Source: Ornithinibacillus gellani
GTDB taxonomy: Bacteria; Bacillota; Bacilli; Bacillales; Amphibacillaceae
Reading direction: 5' to 3'
Assembly (NCBI RefSeq): GCF_003730295.1
Contig: NZ_QTSZ01000011.1
Coordinates: forward strand, 1-62,758
Length of the DNA stretch: 62,758 nucleotides
The notes under the pieces were generated by a model. It was given only the letters and a program-made list of their open reading frames with translations. It had not been told where the DNA came from and searched no databases. Below, in pieces: positions 1 through 8,589 of the stretch (position 1 is its first letter; every line of letters starts with the position of its first letter). Position numbers and translations under genes: made by a program.

Positions 1-76
1 CCACCACCTTTAAATACTTTAACTACTATTAATAATACCCTTATATATTTAATAGTTAAAGCACTGTAATTAAAAA

Positions 77-116
77 ATCCTAAACTTCGAGTACTTAGAG
101 TACTCTAGTTTAGGAT
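77..116. repeat. Perfect 10-bp inverted repeat at the broken radC end
   Basis: Arms 77-86 (ATCCTAAACT) and 107-116 are perfectly complementary around a 20-nt loop that itself holds a palindrome (AGAGTACTCT). On the minus strand the hairpin is followed by a short T run, so it could terminate radC transcription. It overlaps the premature radC stop and lies where homology to RadC ends. It may therefore be an element-end or attachment-site structure. That second reading is inference. Confidence 0.6.
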
Positions 117-679
117 ACTATGTTTAAGGGATCACCAGAGGGGTGATTGTGGGCAACAATAATGGAAGCAGCCGAGCGTTTTACGGCTTCTCGAAACACC
201 TCACGCGGGTGAACAATGGAAGCGTTGAGGCTGCCGATAAATATCGTTTGCTGGTGGATGATTTGATTTTTTGTATTTAAGAATAATGCGACAAAATGTT
301 CCTGATTCAGATGCCGCATCTCTTCCATAACAAAATCTGCACCATCCTTTGGGGAACGAACGACATATCGATCTGTTGTTTTATACTGACTCATTCGTTT
401 CCCAAGCTCAAGTGCAGATAAAATCAAAACACCTTTTGCCCTGCCAATTCCTTTTATTGCCGTTAATTCCTCTATCGTTGCATCCTTTAATAAATTTAAA
501 CCTTCAAAATGCATCAACACACGGTTAGCTAAAGATATAACTGATTCTGTTCTCGTTCCACTTCCTAGTAATATTGCGAGTAATTCCTGGTTGGATAAGT
601 GATTTGCACCAAGCTTTAATAGCCGTTCCCGTGGTCGGTCCTCCTTTGGAACATCTTTAATTCGAATAGCATGCATCAT
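110..679 (-). pseudogene. radC: RadC/JAMM-domain DNA repair protein, 3'-truncated
   Basis: This is a RadC family protein, associated with DNA repair but of uncertain biochemical role. The N-terminal part is intact: a UPF0758 N-region, a helix-hairpin-helix (TAIKGIGRAKG, about residues 71-81) and the start of the JAMM metalloprotease-like domain with HNHPSGDP. Similarity stops right after that motif. Four unrelated residues and a stop follow, giving 189 aa against the usual 225-230. The downstream PS..D part of the JAMM signature is gone, so a metal ligand is missing and the product is probably inactive. The neighbouring spoIIB matches the usual spoIIB-maf-radC order, but maf is absent. Nothing upstream of the break looks decayed, which suggests a clean replacement of the 3' end. 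Confidence 0.85.
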
Positions 680-853
680 TCATCAACATCCCTTCCATTC
701 ATTACATAGAGCATATCCAATGAAAGATGAAATAACAAATGAGCATTTTCGCAATTTACCAGTACGAATCATCTACAAAAATTACTTTCCTCTCATGCTT
801 TTTTCCATTTTTACGCATACATTTTAATCATTCTTTAAATTCAACTATCCTTT

Positions 854-1693
854 CTAAAGATTATGTTCATATGTTTTCCAAAGCTCAAGCAAATGAATTG
901 TAGCGGCATTTCCAATAAACTGCTGCCAATCTGGTACAACCTGATCAAATAATTGCTGCCATTTAGAATCTGCTAAGGAAAGGGCGCTACCCGTTTCTTT
1001 TAATTTTTTCCACCCTTCCGATGCTACATTTTTGTCTTGATCTAATGTGCTTAGCGACGCTTCCCATTGTGCTTGAAAATCACGAACCCATTCATAGGAA
1101 TCCGTTGAAATCTCTAACGTTTTGCTAGGTACAATCCATTCTTTAACATATACGTCAAGCTGCATGGCCTTTAATTTTTCAGCTTTGCTATTTGCTGCTT
1201 CTAATGTCCCCGCAGCATCTGCAAACAGGTAATACTGATCATCCCTATTCCAAACCATCGTATGAACACCTGCTTTTTGAAATTGGGCAGCAATTTGGTC
1301 TGCATTTTCTTTTTCTGAAAAAACACCAGCTTGTAACACATATGCTTGCATGGCTTCCAATTGTATCGTCTGCGGTTGTTCTGTGGCAGATGGACTTGCA
1401 CCTGTAGTAGCTTTTGGCACAGTTGATTGACTACCCCATAAATCATATGTGTTGTCTGAACCAATGAAAAATTGAATAACCATTAAGCCAAGTACTGTAC
1501 CTATTAAAAGTGCAGCTATGCTAGAAAGAACGACAGGGTGAAACAACTTCACTTTCCGTTTCTTTTGAAAAGCATTGTGACTGCTAGTATCATTAGAAAA
1601 TGCTAAATCACCCGCAGCTTTCTTCAATGGTATACTAGTTTTTTCTCGCTTTAATTGCTTTGCTTGAATCGCCTTCATTGCTTTTTTCTTCAT
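854..1693 (-). CDS. spoIIB: Stage II sporulation protein B-like SPOR-domain protein
   Basis: 279 aa. A basic cytoplasmic N-terminus is followed by one membrane segment (about 53-77), a low-complexity Ser/Thr/Ala linker and a SPOR-like domain (about 113-187, beginning AYVLQAGVFSEKENA). The topology and the position between folC and radC match B. subtilis SpoIIB. That protein binds septal peptidoglycan and helps localise the engulfment machinery at the polar septum. The ATG has a strong GGGGAGG site 7 nt upstream. Identity rests on domain layout and synteny more than on sequence identity, which is low for this family. B. subtilis SpoIIB is somewhat longer (about 330 aa). Confidence 0.75.
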   Translation of the reverse strand: MKKKAMKAIQAKQLKREKTSIPLKKAAGDLAFSNDTSSHNAFQKKRKVKLFHPVVLSSIAALLIGTVLGLMVIQFFIGSDNTYDLWGSQSTVPKATTGASPSATEQPQTIQLEAMQAYVLQAGVFSEKENADQIAAQFQKAGVHTMVWNRDDQYYLFADAAGTLEAANSKAEKLKAMQLDVYVKEWIVPSKTLEISTDSYEWVRDFQAQWEASLSTLDQDKNVASEGWKKLKETGSALSLADSKWQQLFDQVVPDWQQFIGNAATIHLLELWKTYEHNL

Positions 1694-1821
1694 CTATTTG
1701 CCTCCCCGCATTGCTAGATTTATTTTCAACCCTAGCATAGTCAAGTGAAGAAAATAGACGAAGCTTGTCACCTATCGTTCGTAAAGGTTCTACATTTTCA
1801 ACATACTCATCAACATGAAAA

Positions 1822-1855
1822 CACAAAAAGACCGATTAACTTTCATGATAATCGG
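1822..1855 (-). terminator. Rho-independent terminator of folC
   Basis: Just after the folC stop, the minus strand reads a stem CCGATTA/TAATCGG (1849-1855 with 1832-1838, extendable by two pairs), then TCTTTTTGT. Confidence 0.75.
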
Positions 1856-1867
1856 CCATGTCATACG

Positions 1868-3175
1868 TCATATACTTTTATTGGTTTGATTCACGATGGC
1901 TGTCCTCACAAGCTTTATAAAATGAAGGGAGCCGGCAAAAAAATATACAGCTTCTGAAGACCGATGCTGGTTGGCTAATATAGTCTGCAGTACCTTCAAC
2001 CAATCGGCGTCTTTCAATATACCTTTTCCTTCAATAAAACGACTGAGTTCTTGAATAGAAGCTGCTCGCTCATGTGCAAATGTCGTCAAAGTAATGGAAT
2101 GAAAAAACGGCTGACTCGCTTGCAACATATGTTTGAGATCTTTATCGCTAAAACCAGCAAAGATAAGATGTTTTTCCTTATCATGATACCCTTGTTCAAC
2201 CGCTGCTAAAAATGCTGACATCCCAGCCGGGTTATGCGCACCATCGATAATGATGAGCGGTTTTTTATGAACCTTTTCAAATCGACCCGGTAAAGCTGTT
2301 ATTCTAAAGGCTTCAAGTGTTCGCTGCCAATCGTTACGGTAGCCCAGTTGCTCCAGTAGCTTTAACCCTTGAAGTGCAAGAGCAGCATTTTTCACCTGAT
2401 GAAGCCCAGGCATCTTGATCATAACGTCTAAAGCATCACCTGTCTGATTATTCCAAGTAAATGCAGTAACATCGTTTGTAGAGACTACTTGCGTATACAG
2501 AAAATCTTCACCTAAATGATAAGAATCAGCGTGCAGCTTCACTGTTGTTTCTTTTATAATTTGTGCCGCGGAATCATCCATTTCTCCCCAAACCACAGGA
2601 ACATTTTCTTTAATTATACCTGCTTTATGACGAGCAATTTCAGCAACATTTGATCCTAAAAAAGCCGTATGGTCTAATGCAACATTCGAAATGATAGATA
2701 AGATTGGCTGCATACAATTGGTTGTATCCTCCAATCCACCCATCCCTGCTTCTACTAAAGCAATATCTACAGAATTTGAAAAATGTAAAAATGCCATAGC
2801 TGTCAATATTTCAAATTCAGTAGGGTGATTGTCTTGTTTATCCATTGTCATAACATGCGGGATAACCTTTTCCAGTAAATCTAAAAACACATCCTCTGTT
2901 ACTGCCTGCCCGTTCACAAGGATATGTCCAGTTAAACCCGATAAACTTGGGGAAGTAAACTGACCAGTTATATAACCATTAGCTCGTAAAGCATGCTGCA
3001 TGAAGGCAACCGTTGACCCTTTCCCATTTGTTCCTGCAACATGTACGGCTTGTAGCTCATGCTGTGGGTTTCCTAGTGATTCTAAAAGCTTCACCATGCG
3101 TTCTAACCCTGGTTTAATCCCATAATTTTTTCTGTTCTCAAAAAAAGAACATGCTTCCTGATAATTTACAATCAT
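1868..3175 (-). CDS. folC: Folylpolyglutamate synthase / dihydrofolate synthase
   Basis: Mur-ligase family enzyme that joins dihydropteroate to glutamate and extends the polyglutamate tail of folates in the cytoplasm. P-loop GTNGKGST at residues 48-55; the central ligase domain carries IIIDGAHNPAG. 435 aa with the start used here, normal for FolC. I chose the ATG giving MIVNYQEACSFF because that is where FolC homology begins. A longer in-frame reading to 3298 runs back through the promoter and an intergenic hairpin repeat, so it is unlikely. An extended -10 promoter lies 38 nt upstream. In B. subtilis folC directly follows valS; here two plus-strand ligase genes separate them. Confidence 0.96.
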   Translation of the reverse strand: MIVNYQEACSFFENRKNYGIKPGLERMVKLLESLGNPQHELQAVHVAGTNGKGSTVAFMQHALRANGYITGQFTSPSLSGLTGHILVNGQAVTEDVFLDLLEKVIPHVMTMDKQDNHPTEFEILTAMAFLHFSNSVDIALVEAGMGGLEDTTNCMQPILSIISNVALDHTAFLGSNVAEIARHKAGIIKENVPVVWGEMDDSAAQIIKETTVKLHADSYHLGEDFLYTQVVSTNDVTAFTWNNQTGDALDVMIKMPGLHQVKNAALALQGLKLLEQLGYRNDWQRTLEAFRITALPGRFEKVHKKPLIIIDGAHNPAGMSAFLAAVEQGYHDKEKHLIFAGFSDKDLKHMLQASQPFFHSITLTTFAHERAASIQELSRFIEGKGILKDADWLKVLQTILANQHRSSEAVYFFAGSLHFIKLVRTAIVNQTNKSI

Positions 3176-3212
3176 AACTGCACCGCTTTTCCGATAATCT
3201 GATAATATACAT

Positions 3213-3221
3213 AGTATAGCA
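3213..3221 (-). promoter_or_regulatory. Extended -10 promoter of folC
   Basis: The minus strand reads TGCTATACT (TG-n-TATACT), about 38 nt before the folC ATG at 3175. No good -35 is visible, which is common for extended -10 promoters. The insertion of the divergent ligase pair means folC needs its own promoter. Confidence 0.5.
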
Positions 3222-3270
3222 GTTTCCAACAATATGTTGCACCCAGATTCATTGATATAGTGAAACTTCA

Positions 3271-3412
3271 AGCCGTGGGGGTTTTCGCACTCCCCCACGG
3301 ATTGTTAGTTGACCCATCAGGCCTTTACCGGCTGTTGATCCCCCACATCAAGAATTCTTGTTATCAACAAAAATTCTCGATGTGGAGGGGCTTACAGCCA
3401 GTTAATTGGTGG
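3271..3412. repeat. Dispersed palindromic repeat, long copy
   Basis: About 140 bp with three hairpins. CCGTGGGGG/CCCCCACGG is at 3273-3281 with 3292-3300. A weaker ATCAGGCC/GGCTGTTGAT stem is at about 3316-3340. A near-perfect palindrome of some 50 bp with a 3-nt loop is centred at about 3364 (3340-3390). The tail GGGGCTTACAGCCAGTTAAT recurs in altered form at about 11525-11544. No coding potential. It looks like a small non-autonomous dispersed element (REP/MITE-like). I cannot assign a family. Confidence 0.65.
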
Positions 3413-3463
3413 TAAATACAAATGTAAACGATAATCAATTTAATAGAAAGTTTAGGAGGAAGA

Positions 3464-4372
3464 ATGAAATTGAAACCATTTGGATGGATTATATATAATG
3501 GCAATCTGCCTGGAAATAAATTTCGTGATTTTGCTGAAATGCTTCAAGAAGCAGCTTATCGAGCTTGCTTGGAAACCAGCCTTATTCCAAACAATGCCAG
3601 CCTCTGTTTAATGGATCAATATGAGTTAGGTATTTTGGATATTCCAGAGCAAAAGTTGCCTGATTTTGTAATATTTACAGACAAAGATATTTATTTGGCT
3701 AAACAACTTGAATTACTTGGAATTCGTGTTTTTAATGGTGCGGAAGCTATCGCAATTAGTGATGATAAAATTGCCACCTATCAAATGTTAGCAGCCCATG
3801 GTTTAGCAATACCCAAAACAATTATTGCGCCAAAAGAATTTAATACAGGTGGTAGTGTACCGCCACATTATCTATACGGGGTAGCAGAAACACTTCATTT
3901 TCCACTCGTTATCAAGGAGGCATTTGGTTCTTTTGGTGAACAGGTTTACTTAATTCATAACGAGGAACAATTACATAGCAAGACTGCAGCATTACGGGGC
4001 AAACCTTTTTTATTCCAAGCTTATGTTGCCAATAGCCATGGGAGGGATATACGGTTACAGGTAGTAGGAGATCAGGTGCCGGCTGCAATGAAGCGAACAT
4101 CTAAAACAGATTTTCGAGCAAATGTTACCACAGGAGGTACGACACAACCCTATGAACCTACAGAAGAAGAAATTGCACTTGCAATAGCCGGTACGAAGGC
4201 AATTGGAGCTGACTTTGCGGGTGTTGATATTTTGTTTGGGGACGATGACAGACCAATTATTTGTGAAATTAATTCGAATGCCCATATACGAAGTATGCTC
4301 GTTTGTACAGGAATTAATTGTGCTGATTCCATTATTGAATATATTAATTCTGCATTAGAAAGGACAAGCTGA
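3464..4372 (+). CDS. RimK-like ATP-grasp ligase, first of a pair
   Basis: 302 aa. Central and C-terminal parts show the ATP-grasp fold of the RimK/LysX class: a lid strand FPLVIKEAFGSFGEQVYLI, then GRDIRLQVVGDQVPAAMKR, DFRANVTTGG, and the Mg-binding end GVDILF...EINSN. RimK-class enzymes join an amino acid, often glutamate, to a carboxylate through an acyl-phosphate. The substrate here is unknown. Strong AGGAGGAAG site before the ATG. The stop codon shares one base with the next start, so the two genes are translationally coupled. They lie on the strand opposite to all neighbours, between folC and valS. Association with folate glutamylation is possible but only positional. Confidence 0.85.
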   Translation: MKLKPFGWIIYNGNLPGNKFRDFAEMLQEAAYRACLETSLIPNNASLCLMDQYELGILDIPEQKLPDFVIFTDKDIYLAKQLELLGIRVFNGAEAIAISDDKIATYQMLAAHGLAIPKTIIAPKEFNTGGSVPPHYLYGVAETLHFPLVIKEAFGSFGEQVYLIHNEEQLHSKTAALRGKPFLFQAYVANSHGRDIRLQVVGDQVPAAMKRTSKTDFRANVTTGGTTQPYEPTEEEIALAIAGTKAIGADFAGVDILFGDDDRPIICEINSNAHIRSMLVCTGINCADSIIEYINSALERTS

Positions 4373-5229
4373 TGACAACTGGATGGATTATTTATAGTAA
4401 AGCGGATGCTATCGAAAATGCATCCTATATACAATGGTTTATTGAAGAGGCTGCTGCTCAACACTTAGAGCTTTCTCTCATCATTCGAGAAGAAATGCAG
4501 ATGGGTATCATTCACCAAGCACCAACTATCTTACTAAATCAGCAAACAGTAGAGCTACCTGACATTGCAATTGTTCGTACCATTGAACCATTGTTGAATC
4601 AAATGTTGGAGGATCGTGGAGTCGCGGTCTATAATTCTTCGTATATTTCTAGAATATGCAATCACAAGGCAAGCACACATGTAGCTGTAAATCAACTTCA
4701 GGTTCCAATGGTATCGACTTTGTTTATGAAAAAAACACACCTATCGTCCGAAGCTCCCTTTCCTTTTCCTTTCGTTATCAAAGAGGCTGGCGGGCGTGGA
4801 GGTCAACAGGTGTTTTTAATTGAAGATCAGCAAAACTGGCTGAATCGATATCCGAAAATACAGTCCAACGATCTAATTGTTCAGGATGCCTGCGCACAGT
4901 TTGGTAAAGATCTACGGGTTTATGTCGTTGGTAAAGAAATAATCGGAGCAATTTTAAGGGAAAGCAAAAAAGATTTTCGTGCTAATTTTAAATTAGGTGG
5001 AACAGCGGCGTTATACCATCTCTCCCAAGCCGAGAAAGAACTAGTGGAACGAATTATTCAGCAATTTGATTTCGGCATGGTTGGTATTGATTTTCTATTT
5101 GATATGCAAGGTGGATTATTATTCAATGAGATGGAAGATGTTGTAGGTTCACGAACATTAAGCGCGGTAACTAATATAAACATCGTCAAAAAATATGTTC
5201 GTCATATCATGAATACGTATCAAAGATAA
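4372..5229 (+). CDS. RimK-like ATP-grasp ligase, second of a pair
   Basis: 285 aa, distantly similar to the preceding gene in the same order of motifs: FPFVIKEAGGRGGQQVFLI, GKDLRVYVVGKEIIGAI, KKDFRANFKLGG, GIDFLF. The metal-binding end differs. Where the first protein has E-I-N-S-N, this one reads NEMEDVVGSRTL, with Glu in place of the usual Asn of E-x-N. It may be a specialised subfamily or a partner subunit with altered catalysis. The ATG overlaps the previous stop by one base. A bidirectional terminator shared with valS follows. Exact reaction unknown. Confidence 0.82.
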   Translation: MTTGWIIYSKADAIENASYIQWFIEEAAAQHLELSLIIREEMQMGIIHQAPTILLNQQTVELPDIAIVRTIEPLLNQMLEDRGVAVYNSSYISRICNHKASTHVAVNQLQVPMVSTLFMKKTHLSSEAPFPFPFVIKEAGGRGGQQVFLIEDQQNWLNRYPKIQSNDLIVQDACAQFGKDLRVYVVGKEIIGAILRESKKDFRANFKLGGTAALYHLSQAEKELVERIIQQFDFGMVGIDFLFDMQGGLLFNEMEDVVGSRTLSAVTNINIVKKYVRHIMNTYQR

Positions 5230-5244
5230 CAATATAAATAGTAA

Positions 5245-5274
5245 TAAGCGGAACCACCAAATGGATTCCGCTTA
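5245..5274. terminator. Bidirectional terminator between the ligase pair and valS
   Basis: Stem TAAGCGGAA (5245-5253) with TTCCGCTTA (5266-5274). It lies between two convergent stop codons (5229 and 5280). The T tracts are weak on both sides. Confidence 0.6.
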
Positions 5275-5279
5275 TCATC

Positions 5280-7928
5280 TTACTTATTTAGTTCTTCAAG
5301 TCTCTTCTGCACTTTCGATTGTTTCTCCAGATAATCCGCTTCTTTATTTCTTTCTGCAGTAACAACCGCTTCTGGAGCTTTATTTACAAAACCAGCATTG
5401 GCAAGTTTCTTCTGTACACGTTCTACTTCTTTCGTCCATTTTTCCAACTCTTTTTGTAATCTTTCTCTTTCCTTTTCTGTGTCAATCAAACCTTCTAGTG
5501 GAAGAAAAATCTCTGCCCCGGTTACAACTGCTGACATTGCTTTTTCCGGAACATCTACCTGTTCAGCAATTTCTAAAGCATTCAGATTACAGAAATGTTC
5601 CAGATATGAACGTTCCTCTTCCAATTCTTGAACAATGGCAGCATCTTTAGGCATAACAAGCATATTAATTGGTCTAGACATTGGCGTATCTACTTCTGCT
5701 CGAATGTTTCGTACCGCCTTGATCATCGCAACTAATCGACTCATTTCTGTCGCTGCTTTTTCATCGTGAAATTCCTCACGAGGCTGTGGCCAAGCTGCAA
5801 CAGATATAGAATCTCCTTGATGTGGCAGCTGTTGCCAAATTTCTTCAGTAATAAATGGCATATAAGGATGCAGCATCCGCATCGTTTGATCCAAGACATA
5901 TGCTAATACAGAACGTGTTGTATTCTTTTTGTCTTCGTCATCACCGTACAATGGCAGCTTTGCCATTTCTATATACCAATCACATAAATCATCCCAGATG
6001 AAATTATATAGATGGCGACCTGCTTCCCCAAATTCGTATTTATTGGTATTTTTGGTTACATGTTCAATGGTTTCATTAAGTCGTGTTAAAATCCATTTAT
6101 CTGCTAAGGAAAGCTCTCCGGATAAGTCGATATTCTCATATTTGAAACCTTCCATATTCATCAACGAAAATCTTGACGCATTCCATACTTTATTTGCAAA
6201 GTTCCAGGTAGACTCTACTTTTTCCCACTGGAAACGTAAGTCCTGGCCTGGTGTTGATCCAGTTAGTAAGAAATATCGTAAAGCATCTGCACCGTACTTA
6301 TCTATTACATCCATTGGATCAACGCCGTTGCCAAGTGATTTACTCATTTTTCTTCCTTCAGCATCACGGATTAATCCATGCAAAAGCACATCCTTAAATG
6401 GCCGTTCACCAGTAAACTCTTTTGCTTGGAAAACCATACGAGCAACCCAGAAAAAGATAATATCATATCCGGTAACAAGAACATCGGTTGGATAATAACG
6501 TTTAAAATCTTCTGCTTCTTCATCTGGCCAGCCCATAGTTGAGAAGGGCCATAATGCAGAGGAGAACCATGTATCTAGTACGTCTTCATCCTGTTCCCAA
6601 TTGTCAATATCAGCTGGTGGCTCCAATCCAACATATACTTCCTTTGTTTCCTTATGATACCATGCTGGAATACGATGCCCCCACCAAAGCTGTCTGGAAA
6701 TACACCAATCACGAATATTTTCCAACCAGTGCATATACGTTTTTTCAAATCGTTCCGGAACAAAATTCACTTTTTGATTACTGTCTTGAAGTTCAATTGC
6801 AGCATCAGCAAGTGGCTGCATTTTAACAAACCATTGGGTAGATAAATATGGTTCTACTACAGCCCCACTTCTTTCCGAGTGTCCTACCTGGTGAGGTCTT
6901 TCTTCAATCTCAAATAAGACTCCCATATCCTGCAGGTCTTTAACGATCTGTTTTCGACATTCAAAGCGATCTAATCCTTGGTATTTGCCAGCATTTTCAT
7001 TCATTGTACCGTCCTCGTTCATCACGAGTACCCGCTTTAGTTGATGACGATTACCAATTTCAAAATCATTGGGATCATGTGCAGGTGTAATTTTAACTGC
7101 ACCTGAACCAAGCTCTCGATCTACATAATCATCTGCAACTATTTTGATTTCTCGCCCAACAATTGGCAGGATAACGGTTTTACCAATTAAGTGGCTGTAC
7201 CTTTCGTCATTGGGGTGTACAGCAACAGCAGTATCCCCAAGCATCGTCTCTGGTCGGGTTGTCGCAATTTCAATCGTTTCATCGCTATCTTTAATTGGAT
7301 AGCGCATATGATAAAACTTGCCCTGTACTTCTTCATAGATAACTTCAATATCAGATAAAGCTGTCTTTGTTTTCGGATCCCAATTAATAATATATTCCCC
7401 ACGGTAAATGAATCCTTTTTCATAAAGCTTAACGAATACTTCACGTACAGCTTTCGAAAGACCTTCATCCATTGTGAAACGTTCCCGGGAATAATCTAAA
7501 CCAAGACCAAGCTTTCTCCACTGATTACGAATGGTATTCGCATAAGTCTCTTTCCAATCCCAAACGGTTTCCAAAAACTTTTCCCGACCGAGATCATATC
7601 GGGATTGTCCTTTTTCACGAAGCTTTGACTCCACCACTGCTTGGGTGGCAATTCCTGCGTGATCCATTCCTGGCAACCATAGTACATCAAAGCCTTGCAT
7701 TCGTTTCATTCGAGCAATTGTATCTTGCATGGTTGTGTCCCATGCGTGACCGAGATGCAATTTACCAGTTACATTTGGTGGTGGTATTACAATTGTAAAA
7801 GGCTCCTTTTCTGGATTATTTTCTGCTTCAAAAAATTTTCCACTTAACCAAAAATCGTAGCGACCCTTTTCCACATCCAATGGATTATATTTGGATGGCA
7901 ATGTATTTGATTTCTGTTGTTCCGCCAC
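5280..7928 (-). CDS. valS: Valyl-tRNA synthetase
   Basis: Class I synthetase charging tRNA-Val. HIGH box as HLGH at residues 58-61, in the context [18 protein letters not shown] box ([11 protein letters not shown]) is near residue 525. A C-terminal coiled coil (about the last 65 residues, rich in Lys/Glu) binds tRNA. 882 aa from the chosen GTG, close to the B. subtilis length of 880. An AAAGGAGG site lies 7 nt before this GTG, whereas the in-frame ATG two codons upstream is only 1 nt from it. Preceded by a T-box leader, so expression should rise when uncharged tRNA-Val accumulates. Confidence 0.97.
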   Translation of the reverse strand: MAEQQKSNTLPSKYNPLDVEKGRYDFWLSGKFFEAENNPEKEPFTIVIPPPNVTGKLHLGHAWDTTMQDTIARMKRMQGFDVLWLPGMDHAGIATQAVVESKLREKGQSRYDLGREKFLETVWDWKETYANTIRNQWRKLGLGLDYSRERFTMDEGLSKAVREVFVKLYEKGFIYRGEYIINWDPKTKTALSDIEVIYEEVQGKFYHMRYPIKDSDETIEIATTRPETMLGDTAVAVHPNDERYSHLIGKTVILPIVGREIKIVADDYVDRELGSGAVKITPAHDPNDFEIGNRHQLKRVLVMNEDGTMNENAGKYQGLDRFECRKQIVKDLQDMGVLFEIEERPHQVGHSERSGAVVEPYLSTQWFVKMQPLADAAIELQDSNQKVNFVPERFEKTYMHWLENIRDWCISRQLWWGHRIPAWYHKETKEVYVGLEPPADIDNWEQDEDVLDTWFSSALWPFSTMGWPDEEAEDFKRYYPTDVLVTGYDIIFFWVARMVFQAKEFTGERPFKDVLLHGLIRDAEGRKMSKSLGNGVDPMDVIDKYGADALRYFLLTGSTPGQDLRFQWEKVESTWNFANKVWNASRFSLMNMEGFKYENIDLSGELSLADKWILTRLNETIEHVTKNTNKYEFGEAGRHLYNFIWDDLCDWYIEMAKLPLYGDDEDKKNTTRSVLAYVLDQTMRMLHPYMPFITEEIWQQLPHQGDSISVAAWPQPREEFHDEKAATEMSRLVAMIKAVRNIRAEVDTPMSRPINMLVMPKDAAIVQELEEERSYLEHFCNLNALEIAEQVDVPEKAMSAVVTGAEIFLPLEGLIDTEKERERLQKELEKWTKEVERVQKKLANAGFVNKAPEAVVTAERNKEADYLEKQSKVQKRLEELNK

Positions 7929-8002
7929 TTTCATTCCTCCTTTAAATTTACAGCATGGTTTGTTACTGAAAGGCATTTGTCATTACCACAAATTTTATAA
8001 AA

Positions 8003-8268
8003 TAAAAAAAGCCCTTCCATCCTATATAAAAGGACGAAAAGACTTACATTTCCGTGGTACCACCTTGATTTGCAGCAATGAATACAGCTGCACACTCATT
8101 CATGATAACGGTATGAACCGGCTATATTCTATTAGGATTCCATCATCCGTTCAAATAAGCTGCATCATGGGCGACCTTCCAGATAATGTACAACTAGGGA
8201 TCTTTCACCAATCACCCCCTCGCTTCAAGTGCCATTATTTGTACTCTTCCCACTCATCGCATGTATAT
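8003..8268 (-). promoter_or_regulatory. T-box leader of valS
   Basis: The antiterminator T-box motif AAGGTGGTACCACGG is at 8052-8066. It is followed by a 15-bp terminator stem (8031-8045 with 8009-8023) and a run of seven T. Stem I contains a GTC valine codon at 8173-8175 (context AAGGTCGCC), placed as expected for the specifier loop. Uncharged tRNA-Val would stabilise the antiterminator and allow valS transcription. The specifier assignment comes from position by eye, not from a folded model. Confidence 0.9.
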
Positions 8269-8274
8269 GACCAT

Positions 8275-8303
8275 ATTTTAACCGAATATGCGAGAAAATG
8301 CAA
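8275..8303 (-). promoter_or_regulatory. Sigma-A promoter of the valS leader
   Basis: -35 TTGCAT (8298-8303), 17-bp spacer, -10 TAAAAT (8275-8280). Transcription would start at about 8268 and run into the T-box leader. Confidence 0.7.
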
Positions 8304-8400
8304 TTCCGTTTTTATAAAGTATTGCACAATATACCCTAGTCCATTCATAGGATATAGAAAAAGTGTTAGGAAGATATTTATAATAGGAGGGAAACTTGTC

Positions 8401-8589
8401 ATGGCTAGATATTACCGTTATCGACTTCCACCATGGGTGAGGAACTGTATTTGTGTCATTGAACAAGCAATGCTCCCCATTTTAGTGTTTCAATTACTAC
8501 GGACACTATTCTTTCCAACTACCTTAGATGTTTTTCTTTTGGGTTTAGTCGTTGGTATTTTTGTTGCCTTTTATCTGGAATGGATTTAA
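8401..8589 (+). CDS. Small membrane protein of unknown function, 62 aa
   Basis: ATG with AGGAGGG 8 nt upstream. Product 62 aa: a basic, aromatic N-terminus (MARYYRYRLPPWVRN), then a hydrophobic stretch from about 17 to 35, a short break, and a second membrane segment from about 42 to 60. The gene sits between the valS promoter and ysxE and converges with ysxE, overlapping its stop by 4 nt. The good ribosome binding site and two clear membrane spans support a real gene. I do not recognise the family. A much longer in-frame reading upstream runs through the valS T-box leader on the other strand and should not be used. Confidence 0.65.
   Translation: MARYYRYRLPPWVRNCICVIEQAMLPILVFQLLRTLFFPTTLDVFLLGLVVGIFVAFYLEWI

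Noticed and set aside
1745-1957. 70-codon plus-strand reading frame between spoIIB and folC
   Set aside because: It overlaps the folC terminator and the folC 3' end in antisense, with no start signal.
3176-3298. N-terminal extension of FolC
   Set aside because: It would be translated through the hairpin repeat and the extended -10 promoter. FolC homology starts at 3175.
7891-8589. Long plus-strand reading frame of 232 codons ending with the small membrane gene
   Set aside because: Its first two thirds run antisense through the valS start, T-box and promoter and have no ribosome binding site. Only the last 62 codons, with their own AGGAGGG, were kept.
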